Assembly: GCA_937897785.1 (NCBI GenBank)
Contig: CALCNB010000402.1
Location: 1 to 6,053 of the forward strand
DNA from: an uncultured Cellvibrionales bacterium
Lineage (GTDB): Bacteria; Pseudomonadota; Gammaproteobacteria; Pseudomonadales; UBA7434
Reading direction: 5' to 3'
Length of the DNA: 6,053 nt
A program made the position numbers and the translations under genes. Positions 1 through 4,900 of the stretch are shown here, one piece after another. Under the pieces are notes generated by a model that ran no database searches, was not told where the DNA came from, and worked only from the letters and a program-made list of their open reading frames with translations. How positions within the stretch are numbered: the stretch's first letter is position 1; each line of letters opens with the position of its first letter.

Positions 1-602
1 AAAGTCATTCCCCTGGTTCTAGCTTGTAAAATAGTTATTAAATAATTTAAACCGCCCATGGTAAAACCAATTACAAAAAGTGATAAAGAAATAAGCATTA
101 ATAATATTCCCGCTCCAGAACCTGGAGTTCCTTCTAAAATTGCTTGAGGTGGATATAAAGTCCATCCTGATCCTGTTGGTCCACCTGGTACAAAAAAGCT
201 TGCCATTAAAACTCCAACAGCAATAAAGAACATCCAAAAACTTATCATATTGACATAAGGAAACACCATATCGCGAGCACCAACCATTAATGGAATTAAA
301 TAATTTCCAAACCCTCCAAGAAACAAGGCAGTTAAAAAGTAAACTACCATTATCATTCCATGCATTGTTACAAATTGATAATAATGTTCTGCAGTCATAA
401 AACCTGCAAGTCCTGGAAATCCTAATTGTAATCTCATTAACCAAGATAGAATTAAACCAACTATACCAGTAAATACTGCAGTTAAAAAATACTGAACTCC
501 AATTACTTTTGCATCCTGACAAAAAACCCATTTAGTAATAAAACTGTGCCCATGATACAAATCTTGTTCCGGAACTTCAGCAGGTCTAACATAATCTAAG
601 TC
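1..602 (-). CDS. coxA: Cytochrome c oxidase subunit I, N-terminal part; broken at both ends
   Basis: Haem-copper oxidase subunit I forms the membrane core that reduces oxygen to water and pumps protons. The minus strand is open without a stop from 641 to the window edge, giving about 200 recognisable residues from 602 down. In order they show DYVRPAEVP, YHGHSF, VFCQDAKVIG, a first membrane helix ending SWLMRLQLGFPG, a second with TMHGMIMVVYFLTALFLGG, then GNYLIPLMVGARDMVFPYVN, FFVPGGPTGSGWTLYPPQAI and TMGGLNYLITILQARTRGMT. Four membrane helices are visible. The histidine of TMHG (codon 360-362) is at the place of the low-spin haem a ligand. The gene runs off the window at its 3' side. At its 5' side no ATG, GTG or TTG occurs in frame between 591 and the stop at 642-644, so the true start is missing. 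Base composition (34% GC) and codons (TTA, AGA, ATT) differ sharply from the neighbouring genes. The family is certain; the host is unknown and may differ from that of the rest of the window. Confidence 0.93.
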
Positions 603-625
603 AGCTGCTGCTGATCCTGAATGAC
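596..625. other. Junction between AT-rich coxA DNA and the gammaproteobacterial locus
   Basis: On the minus strand ygfA homology ends at about 602-613 and coxA homology begins at about 599, in a different frame. Composition changes here from 34% GC (1-600) to 49% GC (601-900). A short run of three CAG codons sits at the joint and could have provided microhomology. Neither gene keeps its end: ygfA lacks its C-terminal half and coxA lacks its start. The exact base of the joint cannot be fixed from one sequence. Confidence 0.8.
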
Positions 626-943
626 AGGTAAGGCAATACTTTTATTGTTAGCCCAAGCGCGTTGATGAATCTCGTCAGTAAAGATTTCACCGTCATCGGG
701 CAGATAGCTGGCTATAGTCTTGGCCTGCTTATAAACGATTAAACCAGAGAGTTGATTGGCCAGTTGGATGCTCGCTGCGAGTTGCTCATTGGGTAGCAGG
801 TGATTGCGCCGATGCCGTAACCGCAATCGCTCGGCTTGTCGAAAGCGTTGCTGCTGTGGATTGAGTGATGCCGACGGTTGACTAGACATAATAATGGCTA
901 CTTCGGTGGCTAATGGAGTGGTGCTACTGGTCAGTCTATTCAC
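596..943 (-). CDS. ygfA: 5-formyltetrahydrofolate cyclo-ligase, N-terminal fragment
   Basis: The enzyme uses ATP to turn 5-formyltetrahydrofolate into 5,10-methenyltetrahydrofolate. Recognisable are a basic LRHRRNHLLP stretch matching the family's N-terminal arginine-rich ATP-contacting helix, then TIASYLPDDGEI, which matches the family's conserved xxYLPxDGE segment, and SIALPVI, matching the YLPV strand. Homology stops after QDQQQL and a TAG follows at 596-598. The C-terminal half, with the glycine-rich GxGGGYYDR-type ATP site, is absent, so this fragment cannot be active. Two starts are possible. GTG at 941-943 has AGGA only four bases upstream. ATG at 887-889 fits the family's usual N-terminus better but has no clear ribosome site. 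The position just downstream of 6S RNA on the same strand is the classical ssrS-ygfA arrangement. The 3' end falls at the junction with coxA, so the truncation may be an assembly artefact rather than a mutation. Confidence 0.85.
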   Translation of the reverse strand: MNRLTSSTTPLATEVAIIMSSQPSASLNPQQQRFRQAERLRLRHRRNHLLPNEQLAASIQLANQLSGLIVYKQAKTIASYLPDDGEIFTDEIHQRAWANNKSIALPVIQDQQQLT

Positions 944-974
944 ACTATCCTAATGCTGATTGATGAGCGGTCAG

Positions 975-996
975 ATGCTCAACAACATGCTCAACA
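975..996. repeat. Short tandem direct repeat between ssrS and ygfA
   Basis: ATGCTCAACA occurs at 975-984 and again at 987-996, a 12-bp period. An inverted partner, TTGATGAGC at 960-968, can pair with GCTCAACAA at 977-985 with one mismatch across an 8-base loop. No T-run follows on either strand, so it does not look like an intrinsic terminator. It lies in the leader between the 3' end of 6S RNA and the ygfA start, where it could form alternative hairpins. Function unknown. Confidence 0.5.
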
Positions 997-1000
997 TAAG

Positions 1001-1181
1001 AAAACTCCCCAGAATACCGCCGCCGTTGCGGCCTCGAACCGAAAGGTTCAAGGTGGTGGATCCTGCAGTGACTCAGGCTTCCCGGTCATGCCGGGCATGC
1101 ACGCTGTCACCATCGAGGAGCCTCCGAGTGGGTATTATCGGCTCAAGGACATGCTGGCTAGCAAATATTCCAGGTCGTTTT
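1001..1181 (-). ncRNA. ssrS: 6S RNA
   Basis: 6S RNA binds the sigma70 RNA polymerase holoenzyme by imitating an open promoter and lowers housekeeping transcription in stationary phase. The minus strand matches the E. coli 6S RNA in several blocks in the right order: CCTTGAGCCGATA (1138-1150 area), GGTGACAGCGTGCATG, an apical hairpin CCCGG-CATGA-CCGGG (1081-1095), then AAGCCTGAG and CCACCTTGAACC. A further hairpin pairs CCTTGAACC (1045-1053) with GGTTCGAGG (1032-1040) around a TTTC loop. The closing stem pairs 1161-1174 with 1007-1020, with one bulged U and some G-U pairs, and extends through AAAAC/GTTTT at 1177-1181 and 1001-1005. The length of about 181 nt is close to the E. coli RNA (184 nt). 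The location between zapA and ygfA is the conserved one. Ends are set by the closing stem and are accurate only to a few bases. Confidence 0.93.
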
Positions 1182-1186
1182 ATCTT

Positions 1187-1192
1187 ATCTTA
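1187..1192 (-). promoter_or_regulatory. Possible -10 box of the 6S RNA promoter
   Basis: TAAGAT on the minus strand would place a transcript start at about 1178-1181, exactly where the closing stem of 6S RNA begins. A second, overlapping TAAGAT lies at 1182-1187. No good -35 hexamer is seen at the expected distance (1210-1215 reads TAGTCC), so the call rests on position and the -10 box only. Confidence 0.4.
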
Positions 1193-1343
1193 AACGATCT
1201 TCGCTTTGAGGACTATGGCTGAATAGCGAGATTTACATTACAAATAACGCTTGGTGTCGGCTTAAGAGATTCAATTTGACGCTATGTTGATGGGATGACG
1301 ACGTTATGCTGTTTTATGCCAGACAAGTAGCGCCGAAAATGGC

Positions 1344-1703
1344 TTAGATTTTTATGGCTTTATTGTCTTTTAGCGCTTTATCCAGTTTGCGGTCAATTTT
1401 TTTCAGCAATGTTTGTGTATCGTCTGCCTCTAGCGCGTCTTTGGTATGCAAAAATTCATGGCTAAGGTTTAAGCCTGCCATGACGGCAATGCGCTCAAGA
1501 CCAATGACTTTTCCTGAGTCGCGAATATTTCTCATTCTTTGGTCCAGTTGGCGAGCTGCCTTGAGTAGGTCATCTTGTTGACCAGAAGGGCAGGCAACTT
1601 GAAAATCCTTATCCAGTATATTGACATTTAAGGTGCTCAACTCGGAATTATTGGCCGTTTCAGTTTTTTTAGGGGGTACTTCTCCGCGTGATAATTCTTT
1701 CAT
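1344..1703 (-). CDS. zapA: Cell division protein ZapA
   Basis: ZapA binds FtsZ in the cytoplasm and bundles its filaments at the division ring. The 119-residue product has the family's N-terminal strand pattern LNVNILDKDFQVACPSG, followed by a long helix (DDLLKAARQLDQRMRNIRD), the segment GLERIAVMAGLNLSHEFL that matches E. coli ZapA (TEQLVFIAALNISYEL), and a C-terminal coiled coil (LLKKIDRKLDKALKD). It is slightly longer than E. coli ZapA (109 residues) because of a polar N-terminal extension of about 23 residues. The start ATG at 1701-1703 is well supported: GGAGG at 1711-1715 lies seven bases upstream, and the start overlaps the stop of the preceding gene in an ATGA, so translation is probably coupled. 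6S RNA lies downstream on the same strand. No intrinsic terminator is visible between them. Confidence 0.95.
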   Translation of the reverse strand: MKELSRGEVPPKKTETANNSELSTLNVNILDKDFQVACPSGQQDDLLKAARQLDQRMRNIRDSGKVIGLERIAVMAGLNLSHEFLHTKDALEADDTQTLLKKIDRKLDKALKDNKAIKI

Positions 1704-1906
1704 TCACCGGCCTCCATCGATTTTAAGCGGTTAATCATAGCTTCTACTTTACTTCTAGCTGTCTCGTTTTTGATAAGCAGTTCACGGCGTTCAGTTGCCC
1801 ATTCATCCTCTCTCATGCGTAAAGATCGATTCTCTTTATCTAACGAAGAACACAATGCAATGAGTTCATCAAGCTTGTCCTCTAGATGTTTTAATTGCTC
1901 TTTCAT
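1700..1906 (-). CDS. Small ZapB-like coiled-coil protein (TIGR02449-type)
   Basis: The product is a 68-residue, charged and almost wholly helical protein. Leucine and isoleucine fall at heptad-like spacings (QLKHLEDKLDELIALCSSL), followed by KENRSLRMREDEWATERREL and KVEAMINRLKSME. This is the pattern of the small family found next to zapA in many Gammaproteobacteria (TIGR02449), related in build to ZapB, which links the ZapA-FtsZ ring to the chromosome-organising protein MatP in E. coli. The start ATG at 1904-1906 is preferred over an upstream in-frame start at 1939 because AAAGG sits seven bases before it and the resulting length fits the family. It is the first gene of the zapA operon and overlaps zapA by four bases. 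A direct role with ZapA is inferred from context and coiled-coil character. Confidence 0.85.
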   Translation of the reverse strand: MKEQLKHLEDKLDELIALCSSLDKENRSLRMREDEWATERRELLIKNETARSKVEAMINRLKSMEAGE

Positions 1907-2005
1907 TATTAAACCTTTGATCTTGTGGGCTTTCGTCATCGATCAAGCCTGTTGATAACGGCCAAATGAGCCTATCAGCTAACGACTTCACTGGTAAAGA
2001 TCGCT

Positions 2006-2034
2006 AATATAGAGTGCGAGGTCGGATTGGTCAA
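2006..2034 (-). promoter_or_regulatory. Sigma70-type promoter of the zapB-like/zapA operon
   Basis: On the minus strand TTGACC (2029-2034) is followed after exactly 17 bases by TATATT (2006-2011). Each hexamer matches the sigma70 consensus at five of six positions. The predicted start at about 1999 leaves a leader of roughly 93 bases before the ZapB-like gene. Confidence 0.7.
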
Positions 2035-2087
2035 TATTTGCAATGCGCATGAATGATGCTCAGTGAGCAATTGCTGCTGATTTTGGT

Positions 2088-2115
2088 TCAGATATGCTTC
2101 CAGTCCTCGTATAAT
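2088..2115 (+). promoter_or_regulatory. Candidate promoter of ygfB
   Basis: A perfect TATAAT (2110-2115) is preceded at 16 bases by TTCAGA (2088-2093, four of six to consensus). Transcription would start near 2122, giving a leader of about 28 bases. It diverges from the zapA-operon promoter about 75 bases away; nothing else is recognisable in the 243-base spacer. Confidence 0.55.
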
Positions 2116-2149
2116 TAGTCTTTATTCGGTGTTTTTTAAAAGGTATAGG

Positions 2150-2929
2150 ATGAATTACTCTGAGGGGCTAACGCCACAAAATTTTGACGAATTAGCCGAT
2201 TGGCTGTTAACGGTCAGCAGTCAATTTTCACCTGCTGAGCTGCATGGGGCTATTATTGGCGCTCTCAGTGGCACCATGCGGTTGAGTGATGAAAAGTGGG
2301 CGCAATTTGGCTTGGCCGTCATGGGTGCGCCGATAGAGACCATGCAGCAATTCGGTGATTTAGCCGCTTCGGTGCTTGGCAGTCTCGCTCGCGAACAGTT
2401 GGCAGTTCTGATTGATGACGATTTGGCATTTCAACCGTTTTTGCCAGACGATGATGAGACGATCGAGGATAGAACCGATGCTTTGTCCCAGTGGTGCCGA
2501 GGTTTTTTAGGCGGTTTTGCCGAGGCGCAAGCCTACCTTCAAAAACAGCCATCGCAAGAGCAGGCTGCGGCAAATACTCCCAGCTTTTCTGAGACGGTTC
2601 AAGAGGCAATCAGTGATTTATCAGCGATCGCGCAAGCTGTGGTCGAAGACGAAGGCTACCCAGCCGATGACTACGATGATGATAGGGATATTGGCGATGA
2701 CCCCTTAGCCATTGAAAGTTTTCTCAATGAAGACGGGGAGGCATTTGAGCAAGAAGCGGGTGACGCACAGGCGGCTGAAAAAAATTATATGGAGATCATT
2801 GAGTATTTGCGATTAGCCACGATGACTATTTTTACCGAGTACGGCTGGATCGAAATCCATCATCAACAAGAATCTTCCCCAGCCGCATTATCGGCGCAGT
2901 CAGGGAATCCAAATGGAACCTTACATTAG
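2150..2929 (+). CDS. ygfB: YgfB/UPF0149 family protein with an enlarged acidic insert
   Basis: YgfB is a helical cytoplasmic protein of the UPF0149 family; in Pseudomonas aeruginosa it is reported to influence beta-lactam resistance through control of ampDh3. The match is seen in FSPAELHGAIIGALSG near residues 25-40 (E. coli LTPAEMHGLISGMICG), FLPDDDETIEDRTDALSQWC (E. coli [20 protein letters not shown]), FLGGFA, AISDLSAIAQ, MEIIEYLRLA and the C-terminal TLH. The start at 2150 is chosen because AAAAGG at 2138-2143 lies six bases upstream; the frame also opens at a GTG at 2129 that lacks a site. At 259 residues it is well above the E. coli length of 192. The surplus is mainly an acidic stretch at residues 166-210 with 19 Asp/Glu in 45, plus a tail before TLH. 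It lies directly before pepP, its usual neighbour, across a 150-base gap. Confidence 0.92.
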   Translation: MNYSEGLTPQNFDELADWLLTVSSQFSPAELHGAIIGALSGTMRLSDEKWAQFGLAVMGAPIETMQQFGDLAASVLGSLAREQLAVLIDDDLAFQPFLPDDDETIEDRTDALSQWCRGFLGGFAEAQAYLQKQPSQEQAAANTPSFSETVQEAISDLSAIAQAVVEDEGYPADDYDDDRDIGDDPLAIESFLNEDGEAFEQEAGDAQAAEKNYMEIIEYLRLATMTIFTEYGWIEIHHQQESSPAALSAQSGNPNGTLH

Positions 2930-3016
2930 GCTTCATTACAAGCATTAAGGCGACTTTGATTAAGCGCAATTATTGTGATGAAAAGGGATTAAACTAAGTG
3001 ATCAGCTAGCCCGTAT

Positions 3017-3022
3017 TATAAT
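3017..3022 (+). promoter_or_regulatory. Possible -10 box upstream of pepP
   Basis: A perfect TATAAT lies 57 bases before the pepP start in the 150-base gap after ygfB. No convincing -35 hexamer is found 15-19 bases upstream and there is no TGn extension, so pepP-ubiH may have its own weak or activated promoter or be read from ygfB. No terminator hairpin is visible in this gap. Confidence 0.35.
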
Positions 3023-3079
3023 GGCCTTATGCACAGATACGAGTATCATTAAACGATAAAACTAATGGGTTAAAACTTA

Positions 3080-4900
3080 ATGCTCAAGCAAAGAAAATTA
3101 CCTTCAAAGCCTTTGCCGACGATCAGCAAGCGTGAATTTGCTCGCCGTCGAGAACAATTAATGGAGCAGATGGAAACAAACAGTATTGCGATTCTTCCAT
3201 CCGCCAGTGCAGTGATTCGAAATCGAGACGCTGAGTTTAAATATCGTCAAGACAGTGACTTCCATTATTTAACTGGCTTTAATGAGCCAGATTCAGTGTT
3301 GGTGTTAATTCCTGGTCGTCATCACGGCCAATGTTTATTTTTTTGCCGTGAGCGAGATCCTGAACGAGAATTATGGGATGGCTACCGCCAAGGCCCCGAA
3401 GGTCTATGCAATAATTTCGGCGCCGATGATGCTTTTCCAATTAGTGATATTGACGACATTTTACCTGGGCTTTTAGAGGGCCGCGATCGCGTTTACTATT
3501 CCATGGGTAAGCGACTTGAATTTGATAAACGGATTATGGACTGGGTCAATGTGTTGCGCGCTAAAGCTCGCTCTGGTGCCCATCCGCCCGGCGAGTTTTC
3601 TGATCTCGATCATATTGTTCATGACATGCGCTTGTATAAAAGTGCCGCTGAATTACGCATTATGCAGCAAGCGGCTTCTATTTCAGCTGACGCTCATACT
3701 CGCGCGATGAAGTTTTGCCGACCGGGCATGATGGAATATGAATTAGAGGCGGAGTATCTGCATGAATTTGCCTCACGCGGTGCGCAGGCAGCGGCTTATA
3801 ATTCGATTGTTGGCGCAGGCAAGAATGCCTGTATTCTGCATTATATTGACAATAACAGCATGATACAGGATGGCGATTTAGTGCTGATCGATGCCGGTTG
3901 CGAGTTAAATTACTACGCTGCCGATATTACCCGGACCTTTCCTGCCAATGGCCTCTTTAGTCGCGAACAGCAAGCGCTGTATGAGGTGGTGTTAGCTTCT
4001 CAGCAGGCGGCGCTAGAAACCATTACACCTGGGGGGCATTGGAATCAATCTCACGATGCGACAGTGTCAGTTATCACCCAGGGCTTGTTAGATCTGGGTA
4101 TTTTGCAGGGTGAACTAGCTGAACTGATTGAGGCCGAAGCCTACCGTCCTTTCTATATGCACCGTGCTGGCCATTGGCTGGGCATGGATGTTCACGATGT
4201 TGGTGATTACAAAGTTCACGATGAATGGCGAGTGCTTGAGTCGGGTATGGTCATGACGGTTGAACCGGGTATTTATATTGCTGCCGACAATCAATCGGTG
4301 GCCGCTAAGTGGCGAGGTATTGGTATCCGTATCGAAGATGACGTGGCTGTGACAGCGACTGGCCATCAAGTCTTAACTGAGGAGGTCATTAAGACGGTTG
4401 ATGATATTCATCAGTTGATGCGACCTATGGCAGCCAAGCGTGGCAGTATTGATCCCGCTCAAGTAGATTTTATCAGCGATGATGGACAATACTCAGCACA
4501 AGAGAATAGCTCTGTTAAGACTCCGTCAGCGCGTAACAGTAAGCCAAGTGGCCAAGCTAAGCCCGTGTTGAAAGCAAGTGCAAAGAAAAAATCAATTACC
4601 AAGAAAAAAACCACTGCTAAGAAAAAGATCAGCACTAAGAAAAAACTGACTACGAAGAAAAAATCAGTCGTCAAGAAACAGCCGACCGTTAAGAAGAGAG
4701 CAGTCGCTAAGAAAAAACCTGCAGTTAAGAAGTCGGCAGTGAAAAAGAAAGCTGTTGTTAAAAAGAAAACGGCTGTGAAAAAGAAAGTGGCCGTTAAAAA
4801 GAAAGTAGCTGTAAAAAAGAAAGTAGCCGTTAAAAAGAAAGTAGCTGTGAAAAAGAAAGTGGCCGTTAAAAAGCGCGTAAAAGTGAAAAGTAAGCGATGA
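3080..4900 (+). CDS. pepP: Xaa-Pro aminopeptidase (aminopeptidase P) with a lysine-rich histone H1-like tail
   Basis: Aminopeptidase P removes the N-terminal residue from peptides whose second residue is proline, using two Mn ions in a cytoplasmic pita-bread fold. Residues about 16-175 form the N-terminal domain (FKYRQDSDFHYLTGFNEPDS) and about 185-454 the catalytic domain. All expected ligands are present: D271 (LIDAGCE), D282 (ADITRTF), H365 (GHWLG), E395 (VEPG) and E419 (GIRIED). The supporting H254 (ILHY) and H372 (DVHDVG) are also there, so the enzyme should be active. E. coli PepP ends at the equivalent of residue 454 or so. Here a polar linker (455-501) and a tail (502-606) follow, with 50 Lys, 3 Arg and no acidic residue in hexapeptide units such as KKKVAV. 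The tail resembles AlgP or histone H1-like DNA-binding tails. The ATG at 3080 has no strong ribosome site, but no better start exists upstream. The stop overlaps ubiH by ATGA. Confidence 0.95.
   Translation: MLKQRKLPSKPLPTISKREFARRREQLMEQMETNSIAILPSASAVIRNRDAEFKYRQDSDFHYLTGFNEPDSVLVLIPGRHHGQCLFFCRERDPERELWDGYRQGPEGLCNNFGADDAFPISDIDDILPGLLEGRDRVYYSMGKRLEFDKRIMDWVNVLRAKARSGAHPPGEFSDLDHIVHDMRLYKSAAELRIMQQAASISADAHTRAMKFCRPGMMEYELEAEYLHEFASRGAQAAAYNSIVGAGKNACILHYIDNNSMIQDGDLVLIDAGCELNYYAADITRTFPANGLFSREQQALYEVVLASQQAALETITPGGHWNQSHDATVSVITQGLLDLGILQGELAELIEAEAYRPFYMHRAGHWLGMDVHDVGDYKVHDEWRVLESGMVMTVEPGIYIAADNQSVAAKWRGIGIRIEDDVAVTATGHQVLTEEVIKTVDDIHQLMRPMAAKRGSIDPAQVDFISDDGQYSAQENSSVKTPSARNSKPSGQAKPVLKASAKKKSITKKKTTAKKKISTKKKLTTKKKSVVKKQPTVKKRAVAKKKPAVKKSAVKKKAVVKKKTAVKKKVAVKKKVAVKKKVAVKKKVAVKKKVAVKKRVKVKSKR
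4583..4897 (+). repeat. 18-bp coding tandem repeat encoding the lysine hexapeptide tail of PepP
   Basis: About 17 tandem units of 18 bp encode three lysines followed by three small or hydrophobic residues. The first part (4583-4726) is diverged, uses mostly AAG-AAA-AAA for the lysines and varies in Ser/Thr/Ala/Val. The second part (from 4742) uses AAA-AAG-AAA and ends in five nearly identical VAVKKK units at 4787-4876. Those units alternate GCC-GTT and GCT-GTA/GTG, which gives a 36-bp higher-order period. A single five-residue unit (KKSAV, 4727-4741) marks the switch. All changes keep the frame. It is not a CRISPR array because there are no unique spacers and it lies wholly in a gene. Confidence 0.9.

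Noticed and set aside
19..531. Minus-strand 170-codon frame rich in Cys, Phe and Asn
   Set aside because: It is out of phase with the clear cytochrome oxidase subunit I frame covering the same bases.
603..641. In-frame CLTCH, resembling a c-type haem CxxCH motif, just upstream of coxA homology
   Set aside because: The bases belong to the ygfA reading frame (SIALPVIQDQQQ), and the coxA frame meets a stop at 642-644 with no start codon, so the motif is a by-product of the joint.
953..1222. Plus-strand open frames of 77 and 89 codons
   Set aside because: They lie antisense to 6S RNA and have no family resemblance or ribosome site; the RNA explains the region.
1222..1343. Searched the gap between zapA and 6S RNA for a terminator or small gene
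   Set aside because: No stem followed by a T-run and no credible short frame with a ribosome site is visible.
2319..2609. Minus-strand 96-codon frame inside ygfB
   Set aside because: ygfB is a recognised gene in the opposite strand; the frame has no family match or ribosome site.
4583..4897. Regular short repeats considered as a CRISPR array
   Set aside because: Units are contiguous 18-bp coding repeats without spacers and keep the pepP frame.
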